64,000 nucleotides of DNA from Nonomuraea helvata (GCF_039535785.1 NZ_BAAAXV010000009.1:2170001-2234000); one strand, 5' to 3'. Numbered from the stretch's first letter, positions 26,907-38,970 are shown. Numbers and translations: made by a program. The notes: generated from the letters alone by a model not told the origin.

Positions 26907-28007
26907 ATGCGTGCATTTCGGACAGGGCTGCTGGCTTGCTGCCTGATAGTCGCCCTATGTCCGCCCGCGGGGGCCGAACCCCCCACCTCGCGGGACGTGA
27001 AAAAGGCACGCCAGACGGCACGTGACCGTTCCAAGGAGCTGGGGGCGGTCACCGCCAAGCTGGCCACGGCGCAGTCGCAGCTGGACGGGCTGGCGGCCGA
27101 GGTGGAGCGGCTGGTGGAGGCGTACAACGGCGAGCTGGTCCGGCTCCGGCAGGCCGAGCGGGTGTACGCGCAGTCCAGCGCGCGCCTGGCGGCGGCGGAC
27201 GCGGAGGCCGAGCGGGTGAGGCAGGAGGTCGCCCTGCTGGCCACCGAGAGCTACGGCGGGATGGCTCCCATGGCGCCGATCATCGGCATGATCACCGACC
27301 GGGGAGACAGGGAGGGCGCCCTGCACCGGGCCGGGATGCTCGCGCAGCTCTGGGGTGAGCGGGCGGCGGTGCTCAGCCGGATGGACGACGCCCAGCAGGT
27401 GGCCGCCATCCTGCGTACCGAGGCCGCGAACGCCTACGACGCCCAGCAGGCCGCCTCGGAGCGCGCCGGAGCGGCCAAGAGCGCCGCCGAGGCGGCCGTG
27501 GCCAGGCAGCAGGAGCAGACGAAGGAGCTCAGGGCGCGTACGGTGGTCCTGCGCCATCAGGTGGACAAGGCGCGCAGCCACGCGAAGCTGCTGGCCCAGC
27601 AGCGGGCCGCGGCGCTGCCAAGGCTGGTCTCAGGGGGTTCGGCCACGGGGGACGTGGCGGCCAACTGGGCGCTGACCCAGCTCGGCAAGCCGTACGTGTG
27701 GGCGGCCGCCGGCCCGGACACCTACGACTGCTCGGGGCTGACGATGCGGGCCTGGGAGAGGGCGGGCATACAGCTCGACCACTGGACGGGCACCCAGTGG
27801 ACGGCGGGCCCGCACGTGCCGCTGGACCAGCTGAAACGGGGCGACCTGCTCTTCTTCGGCTACGTCAAGGACGATCCCAGCACCATCCACCACGTCGGGA
27901 TCTACGTCGGCGACGGTCAGATGGTGCACGCCCCGCAGACCGGCGACGTGGTGCGGGTGGCCTCGATCTGGCGAGGGGACCTGGTGGGCGCCACCAGGCC
28001 CCAGTGA
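26907..28007 (+). CDS. secreted NlpC/P60 peptidoglycan hydrolase
   Basis: This 366-residue protein has a Sec signal peptide, then a long coiled-coil region (about residues 30-230: AKLATAQSQLDGLAAEVERLV and further) and a C-terminal NlpC/P60 domain. The catalytic Cys275 is in YDCSGLT, and the His329 region is IHHVGIYVGDGQMVHAPQTGDV. It cleaves peptide stems of peptidoglycan outside the cell. The coiled coil probably holds the enzyme inactive until FtsEX-type or other activation, as in RipA-type proteins. ATG 26907 has agggggacc upstream. A second NlpC/P60 protein of the same plan is at 57865-58908. Confidence 0.9.
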   Translation: MRAFRTGLLACCLIVALCPPAGAEPPTSRDVKKARQTARDRSKELGAVTAKLATAQSQLDGLAAEVERLVEAYNGELVRLRQAERVYAQSSARLAAADAEAERVRQEVALLATESYGGMAPMAPIIGMITDRGDREGALHRAGMLAQLWGERAAVLSRMDDAQQVAAILRTEAANAYDAQQAASERAGAAKSAAEAAVARQQEQTKELRARTVVLRHQVDKARSHAKLLAQQRAAALPRLVSGGSATGDVAANWALTQLGKPYVWAAAGPDTYDCSGLTMRAWERAGIQLDHWTGTQWTAGPHVPLDQLKRGDLLFFGYVKDDPSTIHHVGIYVGDGQMVHAPQTGDVVRVASIWRGDLVGATRPQ

Positions 28008-28011
28008 GGCG

Positions 28012-28506
28012 TCAGTGATGCCCGCCGGACTCCTTGAGCCGCTGGAAGGAGCGCTCGATCTCGGCCTCGGCCTCGATGCGGCCCACCCAGTTGGCGCCTT
28101 CGACGGACTTGCCCGGCTCCAGGTCCTTGTAGACCTCGAAGAAGTGCTGGATCTCCAGCCGGTCGAACTCCGAGACATGATGGATGTCCTGGATGTGGTG
28201 CATCCGCGGGTCGGTGGAGGGAACGCAGAGGACCTTGTCGTCGCCGCCCTTCTCGTCGGTCATCCTGAACATGCCCACCGCCCGGCAGGTGATGTAGCAG
28301 CCGGGGAACGTCGGCTCCTGCAGGAGCACCAGCGCGTCGAGCGGGTCGCCGTCCTCGCCGAGGGTGTTCTCGATGAAGCCGTAGTCGGCGGGGTACTGCG
28401 TGGAGGTGAACAGGAGCCGGTCGAGCCTGATCTTCCCGGTCTCGTGGTCCACCTCGTACTTGTTCCGTTGCCCCTTCGGAATCTCAACGACGACGTCGAA
28501 CTCCAC
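28012..28506 (-). CDS. ppa: inorganic pyrophosphatase
   Basis: This 164-residue family I soluble pyrophosphatase hydrolyses PPi to phosphate and drives biosynthetic reactions. The signature DGDPLDALV (metal-binding Asp residues) is present after [27 protein letters not shown] (residues about 8-20) supplies further active-site residues. Length is normal. It is convergent with the NlpC gene (4-bp gap) and divergent from dacB across a 138-bp promoter region. Confidence 0.97.
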   Translation of the reverse strand: MEFDVVVEIPKGQRNKYEVDHETGKIRLDRLLFTSTQYPADYGFIENTLGEDGDPLDALVLLQEPTFPGCYITCRAVGMFRMTDEKGGDDKVLCVPSTDPRMHHIQDIHHVSEFDRLEIQHFFEVYKDLEPGKSVEGANWVGRIEAEAEIERSFQRLKESGGHH

Positions 28507-28644
28507 CGCGGTCCTTTCTCATGGGTCGATCCCGCCTTGCCAGGCGGCGCCTGGTCCGGCATCGTCTCCCGCACTCAAGCCCCCCGGCACCCCCGGGTGG
28601 GCGTTAATGTCTCGTAGGCGAACACACAAGAGAGGGCAGGCGAC

Positions 28645-30066
28645 GTGGCGCGGCACGACCGGTGGGTGATGTTGACCACTCTCGCCGTGCTGCAGGCCCT
28701 GACGATCGTCATCGGCGTTTACGCGATGACCACCGACTTCAGCCTGGGCGCGTTGACGAGGCAGTCTTCACCGACCAAGCCGACGGCGTCCCCGCCGGAA
28801 GGGTCTCCTTCCGTCCCCGTGGTCACCTCGGGGCCTGTGCTGGCCCAGCTTTCGGTGAAGCCAGGAGACGGACCTCTCCCGACTAAGGGTACTTTGACGC
28901 GGCAGCTCACCGACGCGCTGGGTGACGAAGCGCTCGGCGATCGGGTCGGCGCGGTGGTCCTCGACGCGGCCACCGGCGAGCGGATCTTCGCCTCCAACGC
29001 CGACACCCCGATCGTCCCGGCCTCCACCACGAAGGTCGTCACCTGCGCCGCCGCCCTCGCGTCCCTGGGGCCGGACACCCGCTTCTCCACCAGGGTCGTC
29101 CAGGGTGCGAGCCCGGGCACGGCCGTCCTGATCGGGGGCGGCGACCCGTTGCTCGCCGGCCCGTCGGCGAAGCCCACGTACCCGAAGCAGGCCAGCCTCG
29201 CCACGCTGGCGGCCCGCACCGCCGCCAACCTCAAGTCGCAAAACATTCGCAAAATCACGCTTTCGTACGACACGTCGCTTTTTGTCGGTACGGCCATCGC
29301 TCCCGGCTGGAAGCCGAACTACGTCCCGGACGGCGAGGTGGCGCCCGTCTACGCCCTGGCCATCGACGAAGGCCGCCAGAATCCGCGCAACCGCCAGCCC
29401 CGGGTCTCCAACCCGGCGCAGTACGCCGCCGCGGCCTTCGCCAAGCTGCTGGCCAGGCAGGGCATCGCGGTGTCGAAGTCCGTACGGCCGGCCAAGGCGC
29501 CGGCGGGCGCCCCGGAGCTGGGCCGGGTGGACTCCGCCCCGCTCTACTCCCTCGTCGAGCACACCCTCACCCGCAGCGACAACGACATGGCCGAGGCCCT
29601 GATCAGGCACGTCGCCATCAAGGAAGGGCAGGAGGCGTCGTTCGAGGGCGGCACCAAGGCCGTGATCGCGGTGCTGCAGCGGATCGGCGCCGCGCAGGGC
29701 GTCTCGCTCTCCGACGGCAGCGGCCTGTCCCCCCGCAACCGCATCAGCCCGAGCGCCCTGGCCAAGGCGATCGCCCTGTCCTCCTCCGCGAGCCAGCCCA
29801 ACCTTCACGCCATCGCCTCGGGCATGCCGATCGCCGGTTTCTCCGGCACTCTGGGCAACGGCCGGCGGTTCACGGAGAGCGACAGCCGGGGGCAGGTGGG
29901 GCTCGTACGGGCCAAGACCGGGACGCTCAACAACGTCAACACGCTGGCGGGCATGGCGACCACCAAGGACGGGCGGCTGGTGACGTTCGCGTTCATGGCG
30001 GACCGCGTACCGGTAACCGCCGAGCCCGTACTCGACCGCCTGGCGGCCATCGTCGCAAGGTCGTAA
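28645..30066 (+). CDS. dacB: D-alanyl-D-alanine carboxypeptidase/endopeptidase (PBP4-type)
   Basis: This 473-residue S13-family penicillin-binding protein has a signal anchor near residues 8-28 and a Pro/Ser-rich linker. The catalytic core has PASTTK (Ser127, Lys130), SDN (311-313) and KTG (424-426). It trims D-Ala from, or cuts cross-links in, peptidoglycan outside the membrane. The GTG start at 28645 follows gagggcaggcgac. Its position beside ppa, the zinc-metalloprotease gene and tilS is a conserved actinobacterial arrangement, interrupted here by the IS downstream. Confidence 0.95.
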   Translation: MARHDRWVMLTTLAVLQALTIVIGVYAMTTDFSLGALTRQSSPTKPTASPPEGSPSVPVVTSGPVLAQLSVKPGDGPLPTKGTLTRQLTDALGDEALGDRVGAVVLDAATGERIFASNADTPIVPASTTKVVTCAAALASLGPDTRFSTRVVQGASPGTAVLIGGGDPLLAGPSAKPTYPKQASLATLAARTAANLKSQNIRKITLSYDTSLFVGTAIAPGWKPNYVPDGEVAPVYALAIDEGRQNPRNRQPRVSNPAQYAAAAFAKLLARQGIAVSKSVRPAKAPAGAPELGRVDSAPLYSLVEHTLTRSDNDMAEALIRHVAIKEGQEASFEGGTKAVIAVLQRIGAAQGVSLSDGSGLSPRNRISPSALAKAIALSSSASQPNLHAIASGMPIAGFSGTLGNGRRFTESDSRGQVGLVRAKTGTLNNVNTLAGMATTKDGRLVTFAFMADRVPVTAEPVLDRLAAIVARS

Positions 30067-30112
30067 GGATGCTCCTTCGCGGGTTGAGCATCGAGCACGT
30101 ACGGTGGACGGT

Positions 30113-31189
30113 ATGCAGGTGATCGACTGGGATCTGGCCGTCACGACCGGCACGCGCCTGGTGCGCCCCGGTCCTCAGGTGAGCCGGGAGGAGGCCAGGC
30201 AGGCCGTCACCGAGCTCCGCACCCTGTCACGCGAGGCCGAGGGCCACGTGCGCAGCTTCACCAAGATCCATACTGAGACCGCGCCGCAGGCCGCGACCAT
30301 CGTCGACCGGCCCGGTTGGATCAAGGCGAACGTCGAGGGCTTCCGCGTGGTGCTCGAGCCGCTGACCCAGCGCATGAGCAGCGGCGCCAACCAGCCGCCC
30401 GCCATCGTCACGGCCGTGGGCTCCCGCATCACGGGCGTGGAGGTGGGGGCCGTCCTCGCCTTCCTCGCCTCGCGGGTCCTGGGGCAGTACGAGCTGTTCC
30501 TCCCGCCCGACCCCACGGGCCAGGAGCCCGCGGGGCGCCTGACGCTCGTCGCCCCCAACATCGTCCACGCCGAGCGCGAGATGGGCGTCGACCCGCACGA
30601 CTTCCGCCTGTGGGTGTGCCTCCACGAGGAGACGCACCGGGTGCAGTTCACGGGCGTCACGTGGCTGCGCGAATACGTCCGGTCGCAGATGACCGAGTTC
30701 CTGCTCGCGTCCGACCTCGACCTGCCCACGCTGCTCGAACGCCTCCGCAACGCCGCCGACACGGTGGCCGACGTGGTGCGCGGCGGCGAGGGCAACCTCA
30801 TCGACGCCATCCAGTCGCCCGGCCAGAAGGAGATCCTCGACCGGTTGACGGCCGTGATGACCCTGGTGGAGGGGCACGGCGACTACGTCATGGACGCGGT
30901 GGGCCCGTCCGTGGTGCCTTCGGTGGCCGACATCCGCGCCAAGTTCGCCCAGCGCCGTGAGGGCGGCTCCCGGCTCGACCGCACGGTGCGGCGGCTGCTG
31001 GGGATCGAGCTCAAGATGAAGCAGTACGCGGAGGGGTCGGCGTTCGTGCGGAAGGTGGTGGACCGGGTGGGGATGGATGGCTTCAACCGCATCTGGACCT
31101 CGCCCGAGACCTTGCCCACGACGCCGGAGATCGGCGACCCGGACGCCTGGATCAACCGCGTCATCGGCACCCCGGCACTCCCGGCCTAG
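30113..31189 (+). CDS. zinc-dependent metalloprotease (DUF2342 family)
   Basis: This 358-residue protein has HEETH (171-175), a HExxH-type zinc site, within FRLWVCLHEETHRVQF, and a long helical C-terminus. Family members are annotated as zinc-dependent metalloproteases or coenzyme F420-biosynthesis-associated proteins of unknown substrate. No signal peptide is seen. ATG 30113 is preferred to a GTG 9 bp upstream. Its stop TAG (31187-31189) lies inside the 8-bp target site duplicated by the adjacent IS, so the coding region stays intact but downstream linkage to tilS is broken. Confidence 0.88.
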   Translation: MQVIDWDLAVTTGTRLVRPGPQVSREEARQAVTELRTLSREAEGHVRSFTKIHTETAPQAATIVDRPGWIKANVEGFRVVLEPLTQRMSSGANQPPAIVTAVGSRITGVEVGAVLAFLASRVLGQYELFLPPDPTGQEPAGRLTLVAPNIVHAEREMGVDPHDFRLWVCLHEETHRVQFTGVTWLREYVRSQMTEFLLASDLDLPTLLERLRNAADTVADVVRGGEGNLIDAIQSPGQKEILDRLTAVMTLVEGHGDYVMDAVGPSVVPSVADIRAKFAQRREGGSRLDRTVRRLLGIELKMKQYAEGSAFVRKVVDRVGMDGFNRIWTSPETLPTTPEIGDPDAWINRVIGTPALPA

Positions 31190-31208
31190 CCCCAATGCCG
31201 CTTAGTTA
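31184..31208 (+). repeat. IS left end: target duplication and inverted repeat
   Basis: GCCTAGCC (31184-31191) is the left copy of the target duplication and contains the stop codon of the metalloprotease gene. The 17-bp inverted repeat follows directly. Confidence 0.9.
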
Positions 31209-32700
31209 GCGTTGTGACGAGTCGGTCAAGCCAGCGGAGACAGCAACGGAGCGCCTGCTAGAACGGTGTCGACCAAGATCACTGTTCGGCAGGAGCTCCG
31301 TTGGATGTCCAGTCTGTCATGCGTCGTGATGTGGTGGTTGCCGCAGGAGCGTTCGCGCCCGGTCATCTGGGTGAGCTGACCCGGCTCATCCCGTTCGAGA
31401 TGGTCGATGAGGCGCTGGCGCAGACGGGCAGGACGCAGACGCGCGTGCGAGATCTACCCTCGCGAGTGGTGGTGTACCTACTGCTGGCCGGGTGCTTGTT
31501 TCCGGAGCTGGGCTGGCGGCAGGTATGGCAGAGACTGACGGCCGGGCTGACCGGGCTGAAGGTCGCCGTTCCGACGGCCAGTGCGCTGGTGCAGGCCCGC
31601 CGACGGGTGGGGGTCGAGCCGGTGCGGTGGCTGTGGGAGCTGCTGCGCGGCCCGGCCGCGGGGATCGCCACCCCGGGCGTGTGGTGGCGGGGATGGCGGG
31701 TCTGCGCGATCGACGGCACCACGATCGCGGTGCCCGACACCGCGGCGAATCTGAGGGTCTTGTCCCGGCAGCGCTGCAACCACGGCAGCTCGGGGTATCC
31801 GCAGATCCGGCTGCTGGTGCTGATTTCCTGCGGCACCCGCACCCTGCTGGACGCGGTGTTCGGCACGACCACCGATGGGGAGACGACATACGCGCCGCGA
31901 CTGGTACGCAGCCTGCACGCGGGCATGATCGTGCTGCTGGACCGGAACTTTGCCGCCCAGGCGCTGGTGAGTGCGATCGCGGCGACCGGTGCCCAGACGC
32001 TGGTCCGGGTCAAGAACGGCCGCCGGCTGCCGGTGCTGCGCCGCCTGGCCGACGGCTCTTACCTGTCGATGCTCGGCCCGGTCGCGGTCCGCGTCATCGA
32101 CTGCGAGATCGCCATCGCCACGGCCACCGGCCGCCGCACCGGCCTGTACCGGCCTGTACCGGCTGGTCACCACCCTGACCGAGCACCGCACCCATCCCGC
32201 CGCCGAGCTGATCGCGCTCTACCACGAGCGGTGGGAGATCGAGACGGCCTATCTGGAGGTGAAATCCACCATCCTCGGCGGACGCGTGCTGCGCGCCCGC
32301 ACCCCCGACGGCCTCGACCAGGAGATGTACGCCCTGCTGCTCACCTACCAGCTCCTGCGCCTGGCGATGGCCGACGCCACCAGCACCCAGCACGGGATCG
32401 ACCCCGACCGGGCCAGCTTCACCATCGCCCTGCACACCGCCCGCGACCTGGTTATCCAAGCCGCGGGCATCATCGCCGACACCGTCATCGACCTGGTCGG
32501 CACCATCGGCAGCCACATCCTGGCCGACCTCATGCCCGCCCGGCGGGTCCGCACCCGACCCCGCGTCGTCAAACGTGCGATCTCCAAGTACAACGCCAAG
32601 GGCACCGTCGATCGGACCAGCTACAAGGCCACCATCAGCATCGACATCCTCATCACAGACCCTTGACTCTCAGCCCAAGCCCTTAACTAAGCGGCATTGG
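31192..32700 (+). mobile_element. IS4-like insertion sequence (1,509 bp)
   Basis: Both ends carry a perfect 17-bp inverted repeat (CCAATGCCGCTTAGTTA at 31192-31208 and its complement at 32684-32700). The flanks share the 8-bp direct repeat GCCTAGCC (31184-31191 and 32701-32708), the target-site duplication. One transposase frame fills the interior but is broken by a 10-bp tandem duplication, so the copy is probably immobile. The unaltered ends and duplication indicate a recent insertion. Confidence 0.92.
31301..32666 (+). pseudogene. IS4-family transposase, frameshifted
   Basis: The first part (31301-32150) carries N-terminal helical and DDE residues: CAIDGTTIAVPD (first Asp) and IVLLDRNFAA (second Asp). 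After a perfect tandem copy of GGCCTGTACC (32141-32160) the frame is lost. The continuation, in another frame, is TTLTEHRTHPAAELIA followed by YHERWEIETAYLEVK. That fits the IS4 signature Y-2-R-3-E-6-K, with Glu as the third catalytic residue, and runs to a stop at 32664-32666. Removing one 10-bp copy restores a single frame of about 450 residues. The intact-looking C-terminus suggests very recent inactivation. Confidence 0.9.
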
Positions 32701-32708
32701 GCCTAGCC
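32684..32708 (-). repeat. IS right end: inverted repeat and target duplication
   Basis: The complement of the left 17-bp end occupies 32684-32700 and is followed by the second GCCTAGCC (32701-32708). No mismatch is seen in either element. Confidence 0.9.
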
Positions 32709-32882
32709 CCCCGAACCACCACACCCGCCTCGCTGAGCGCCGTATCGACCACGGCGCTCAGCGACGCGTGCCCCCGGAGCACGGGACCTGTGCGTCGCCG
32801 CGCCGGCCGCGCGAGCACCCACGCGTTCGGAGCGCCGCGTCGGCGGGACAGGGTGCGGGTGGTGGGGTGGCGGCACGGGACA

Positions 32883-33887
32883 ATGGCACCCGTGGGTCCA
32901 CATCCAGCCGTAGCCGACGTGCGCAGGGCAGTGCGTGAGGCGCTGGCCGACGTCCCTAAGGACGCGCTGGTCATGGTGGCGTGCAGCGGCGGGGCCGACT
33001 CCCTGGCGCTGGCGGCGGCGCTGGCGTTCGTGGCGCCCCGGATGGGGCTGCGCGCCGGGCTGCTCACCGTGGACCACCAGCTCCAGCCGGGCTCGGCCCA
33101 GCGGGCGAGGACGGTCGTGGACATCGGGAAGACCCGGCTGGACCTCCACCCCGCCGAGGTCCTCACCGTGACGGTGGGCACCGAGGGCGGCCCCGAGGCG
33201 GCGGCGCGGGAGGCCCGATACCAGGCGCTGGCGGAGGCGGCCGACAAACACCAGGCGCAGGTGGTCCTGCTCGGCCACACCAGGGACGACCAGGCGGAGA
33301 CCGTGCTGCTGGGGCTGGCCAGGGGGAGCGGCGTCAGGTCGCTGTCCGGGATGGCGGCCCGCAGCGGCCGCTACCGGAGACCGTTCCTCGACATCCCCAG
33401 GGCCACCACCGTCAGGGCCTGCCAGGCCCTGGACCTCGTCCCCTGGGACGACCCGCACAACGAGGACCCCCGCTACACGAGGGTCCGCGTCAGATACAGG
33501 GTCCTCCCCGTTCTGGAGGCGGAGCTCGGCCCAGGAGTGGCCGAGGCGCTCGCCAGGACCGCCAGGATGGCCCGCGAGGACGCCGACGCCCTGGACGAGT
33601 GGGCCGAATCGGCGTACCAGAATTGCGCTCTTAGCGATATTCCGGGCTCGGTGACGCTGGCCGTACCGGAGCTGGAAAAGCTGCCCGACGCCGTCAGGCG
33701 GCGGGTGCTGCGGCGGGCGGCCATCGCGGCCGGGGCTCCCTCAGGAGCTCTGTCCGCTGCTCATATCCTTGCCGTGGACGGGCTGGTCACGCGGTGGCAC
33801 GGGCAGAAAGCCGTTGACCTGCCGGGGGGTCTGTCCGCCGTGCGGCGATATGGCACCCTGATAGTCGCCATCAGTCCCATCGCATAA
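32883..33887 (+). CDS. tilS: tRNA(Ile)-lysidine synthase
   Basis: This protein of about 334 residues is an N-type PP-loop ATPase. SGGADS (35-40) is the pyrophosphate loop, with a following [13 protein letters not shown] and [19 protein letters not shown]. It converts the C34 of tRNA-Ile(CAU) to lysidine, so AUA is read as Ile. The C-terminal part is short, as in actinobacteria. ATG 32883 or GTG 32892 may start; the longer open frame reaches into the IS and is not credible. The IS ends 183 bp upstream and probably replaced or displaced part of the natural leader. hpt follows after 10 bp. Confidence 0.93.
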   Translation: MAPVGPHPAVADVRRAVREALADVPKDALVMVACSGGADSLALAAALAFVAPRMGLRAGLLTVDHQLQPGSAQRARTVVDIGKTRLDLHPAEVLTVTVGTEGGPEAAAREARYQALAEAADKHQAQVVLLGHTRDDQAETVLLGLARGSGVRSLSGMAARSGRYRRPFLDIPRATTVRACQALDLVPWDDPHNEDPRYTRVRVRYRVLPVLEAELGPGVAEALARTARMAREDADALDEWAESAYQNCALSDIPGSVTLAVPELEKLPDAVRRRVLRRAAIAAGAPSGALSAAHILAVDGLVTRWHGQKAVDLPGGLSAVRRYGTLIVAISPIA

Positions 33888-33897
33888 GGAACCACAG

Positions 33898-34449
33898 GTG
33901 GACGCTGCCGACATGGGCAATGACCTGGAAAAGGTCCTCATTCCCGAGGACGAGCTCCAGGCGAAGATCAAAGAGCTTGCCGGGCGGATCGACGAGGACT
34001 ACGCGGGTAAAGACTTGCTGCTCGTGGGCGTGTTGAAAGGCGCCGTCATGGTGATGGCCGACCTGGCCAGAGCCCTGCACGTGCCCGTGCAGATGGACTG
34101 GATGGCGGTGTCGTCGTACGGCGCGGGCACCAAGTCGTCCGGCGTCGTGCGCGTGCTGAAAGACCTCGACACCGACATCATGGGCCGCCACGTGCTGATC
34201 GTCGAGGACATCATCGACTCGGGCCTGACCCTGCACTGGCTCCTGGAAAACCTGAAGTCGCGCAATCCCGCGTCGCTGGAGATCTGCACCGCGCTGCGGA
34301 AACCGGACGCGGTGAAGGTGCCGATCGATGTGAAATACGTGGGCTATGACATTCCCAACGAGTTCGTCATCGGTTACGGGCTGGACTACGCCGAGCGATA
34401 CCGCAATCTGCCGTTCATCGGCACTCTGGCCCCACATGTTTACAAGTAG
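33898..34449 (+). CDS. hpt: hypoxanthine phosphoribosyltransferase
   Basis: This 183-residue enzyme has the PRPP-binding motif [14 protein letters not shown] near residues 99-112 and [17 protein letters not shown], typical of HPRT. It salvages hypoxanthine and guanine to IMP and GMP. The GTG at 33898 is chosen because family members start MDAxDMG and an aaggaacc site precedes it. It lies between tilS and ftsH in the conserved order. Confidence 0.96.
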   Translation: MDAADMGNDLEKVLIPEDELQAKIKELAGRIDEDYAGKDLLLVGVLKGAVMVMADLARALHVPVQMDWMAVSSYGAGTKSSGVVRVLKDLDTDIMGRHVLIVEDIIDSGLTLHWLLENLKSRNPASLEICTALRKPDAVKVPIDVKYVGYDIPNEFVIGYGLDYAERYRNLPFIGTLAPHVYK

Positions 34450-34687
34450 CAATCTGGAACGCGGCCGGGAACACCGCGCAACGTGACGTACGTTGATAGG
34501 GCAAGACCGGTGTAGCGGGCGGGTCCCCCCGTGCGCTCTGCCGGTGTACCTTCAGACTCTTGAAGGGTGACCGCGTGTCGCCTTCGGGTAGTCAGAAGTC
34601 GCGGTGTCGGATGCCGCGGCCCCGGGGCAGCCCGGGGTTCCAGGCCATGTTCAGGAAGGGACGGGCCCGCAAGGGGTTCCGCATCGG

Positions 34688-36678
<1,991 letters not shown>

Positions 36679-36682
<4 letters not shown>

Positions 36683-37257
36683 CTCAGCACGACGTAGACC
36701 TGGGCCGGATCGAGAAGGCCGTACGCGAGATCCTCTACGCGATCGGCGAGGACCCCGACAGGGACGGCCTTCTCGACACCCCCGCCAGGGTCGCCCGAGC
36801 CATGGCCGAGCAGTATTCAGGGCTCGGCCAGACGCCCGAGGACGTGCTGACGAAGGTCTTCGACGTCGACCACGACGAGATGGTGCTCGTCAGGGACATC
36901 GAGGTCTACTCGACCTGCGAGCACCACCTGGTCCCGTTCCACGGCGTGGCCCACGTGGGTTACATCCCCAACGACCGCGGCCAGGTGACCGGCCTGTCCA
37001 AGCTGGCCCGCCTGGTCGACGTGTACGCCCGCCGCCCCCAGGTCCAGGAGCGCATGACGTCCCAGATCGCCGACGCCCTCATGCGGGTCCTGGAGCCGCG
37101 CGGGGTCATCGTGGTTGTCGAGGCCGAACACCTGTGCATGACCATGCGTGGCGTACGCAAGCCGGGCGCCAAGACCGTCACCTCGGCCGTCCGCGGCGAC
37201 TTCCGCACGAGTGACAAGACCCGATCCGAGGCGATGGCGCTGATCCTGGGCCGCTGA
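36679..37257 (+). CDS. folE: GTP cyclohydrolase I
   Basis: This 192-residue enzyme converts GTP to dihydroneopterin triphosphate, the first step of folate synthesis. The zinc and catalytic residues appear in [11 protein letters not shown] and in [14 protein letters not shown], and [16 protein letters not shown] is also present. The GTG at 36679 overlaps the ftsH stop; an upstream continuation of the frame lies within ftsH. It heads the folate cluster; folP follows after 57 bp. Confidence 0.97.
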
Positions 37258-37314
37258 TGGTCGAACGGGGACCCACGATGTCAACATGTGTGGGGAAGCG
37301 CCTAGGCTTGGCCC

Positions 37315-38172
37315 ATGACTAGCGTGCCCATCAACGTGCCGGGAGGTGCGGATCGGTGCCTCGTCATGGGTGTGGTCAATGTGACCCCCGATTCGTTCTC
37401 CGACGGCGGCCGGTGGTTCGACGAGAGAGCCGCCATCCAGCACGGCCTTGACCTGGTCGAGGAGGGGGCCGACCTGGTCGACGTGGGCGGGGAGTCCACC
37501 CGCCCCGGCGCGGCCAGGGTGTCGCTGGAGGAGGAGCTGGCCAGGGTCGTGCCCGTGATCAGAGCGCTCGACGCCGAGGGAGTGGCGGTCAGCGTCGACA
37601 CGATGCGGGCCGAGGTGGCCAGGGCCGCGGTCGAGGCGGGCGCGCGGCTCGTCAACGACGTGAGCGGCGGTCTCGCCGACCCCGAGATGCCGCGCGTGGT
37701 GGCCGAGACCGGCATCCCGTACGTCGTGATGCACTGGCGCGGCCACAGCCACGACATGGAGAGCCGAGCCGTCTACGCCGACGTGGTCACCGAGGTCCGC
37801 GAGGAGCTCGGCAAGCGGGTCGACCTGGTCCTGGCGGAAGGTGTCACGGAGGAGCAGATCGTGCTCGACCCGGGCCTCGGTTTCGCCAAGAACGCCCAGC
37901 ACAACTGGGCGCTGCTGAACGGGATCCCGCAGCTGGCCGAGCTGGGCTACCCGCTGCTCATCGGGGCCTCGCGCAAGAGGTTCCTCGGGCGGCTGCTGGC
38001 CGATTCCGACGGCACGCCCCGGCCGTTCAGCCGTAGTGACGACGCCACGCTGGCCGTGACCGCACTGGCCGCGCAAGCGGGCGCCTGGTGCGTACGCGTC
38101 CACCACGTGGCCCCCAATGCCGATGCCGTGCGCGTGGCTGCCGCATGGAAGAGAGCCGGAGCAGGCACATGA
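37315..38172 (+). CDS. folP: dihydropteroate synthase
   Basis: This 285-residue TIM barrel joins p-aminobenzoate to the pterin and is the sulfonamide target. The motifs MGVVNVTPDSFSDGG, GGESTRPG, DPGLGFAK and GASRKRFLG are all present. The last base of its frame overlaps the ATG of the next gene (ATGA). There is no sign of resistance-type insertions from reading alone. Confidence 0.97.
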   Translation: MTSVPINVPGGADRCLVMGVVNVTPDSFSDGGRWFDERAAIQHGLDLVEEGADLVDVGGESTRPGAARVSLEEELARVVPVIRALDAEGVAVSVDTMRAEVARAAVEAGARLVNDVSGGLADPEMPRVVAETGIPYVVMHWRGHSHDMESRAVYADVVTEVREELGKRVDLVLAEGVTEEQIVLDPGLGFAKNAQHNWALLNGIPQLAELGYPLLIGASRKRFLGRLLADSDGTPRPFSRSDDATLAVTALAAQAGAWCVRVHHVAPNADAVRVAAAWKRAGAGT

Positions 38173-38615
38173 GCGTCGACACCGCCGCCATCGAGACGGT
38201 CAACCAGGAGTTCTACGCCGCGATCGAGAGCGGCGATCTCGACAAGATGACCGAGGTCTGGGCCGAGGACACCGCCGACGACCAGGTCAGCTGCGTGCAT
38301 CCGGGCTGGACGCTGCTCGCCGGCCGGTCCGAGGTGCTGCGGTCCTGGGCCCTGATCATGGCCAACACCACCTACATCCAGTTCGTGCTGACCGACGTCA
38401 ACACGACCGTGCTGGGTGACGTGGCCGTGCTGACCTGCGTCGAGAACATCCTCACCGCCGGCGAGGAGGGCGAGGCCAGCTTCGCCGCGGGCAAGGTGGT
38501 GGCCAGCAACGTCTACATCCGCACCTCGCAGGGCTGGCGGCTGTGGATGCATCACGGCTCGCCGGTGCTCCAGGGGGACGACGACGAGGAGGAGGAAGGC
38601 GAGCTTGAGCGCTGA
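38169..38615 (+). CDS. NTF2-like (SnoaL/ketosteroid-isomerase fold) protein
   Basis: This 148-residue protein has an NTF2-type cone fold: an N-terminal helix ETVNQEFYAAIESGDLDKM, WAEDTADDQVSCVHPGW, then RTSQGWRLWMHHGSPV, with an acidic tail (DDDEEEEGELER). This family member recurs inside actinobacterial folate operons between folP and folB. Its role is unproved, perhaps binding a pterin intermediate. ATG 38169 overlaps folP, and its end overlaps folB by 11 bp. Confidence 0.85.
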   Translation: MSVDTAAIETVNQEFYAAIESGDLDKMTEVWAEDTADDQVSCVHPGWTLLAGRSEVLRSWALIMANTTYIQFVLTDVNTTVLGDVAVLTCVENILTAGEEGEASFAAGKVVASNVYIRTSQGWRLWMHHGSPVLQGDDDEEEEGELER

Positions 38616-38970
38616 TCGCATCGCTCTCAAGGGCCTGCGGGCCAGGGGGAGGCACGGCGTGCTCGCTGCCGAGCGGGAGCTCGGGCAGGAGTTCGTGATC
38701 GACGCGACGCTGTTCCTCGACACCGCGCCGGCGGCGGCCGGCGACGATCTCACCAAGACCGTCCACTACGGCGAGCTGGCCCAGGCGCTGGTCGAGGTCG
38801 TGGAGGGCGAGCCGGTCGCGTTGATCGAGACGCTCGCGCAGCGGCTGGCGGACGTCTGCCTGGCGAGCGAGCTGGTGGGCAGGGTCGAGGTGAGCGTGCA
38901 CAAACCGGCGGCGCCCATCCCGCTGCCGTTCGACGACGTGGTCGTGACCATCGAGCGGAGCCGCGTATGA
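38605..38970 (+). CDS. folB: dihydroneopterin aldolase
   Basis: This 121-residue enzyme cleaves dihydroneopterin to 6-hydroxymethyl-dihydropterin. RGRHGVLAAERELGQEFVIDATL and the C-terminal VEVSVHKPAAPIPLPFD are typical, with the catalytic Glu and Lys in those blocks. The TTG start at 38605 follows a ggaaggcgag site. It overlaps both neighbours, and folK starts at its last codon (ATGA). Confidence 0.94.
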   Translation: MSADRIALKGLRARGRHGVLAAERELGQEFVIDATLFLDTAPAAAGDDLTKTVHYGELAQALVEVVEGEPVALIETLAQRLADVCLASELVGRVEVSVHKPAAPIPLPFDDVVVTIERSRV

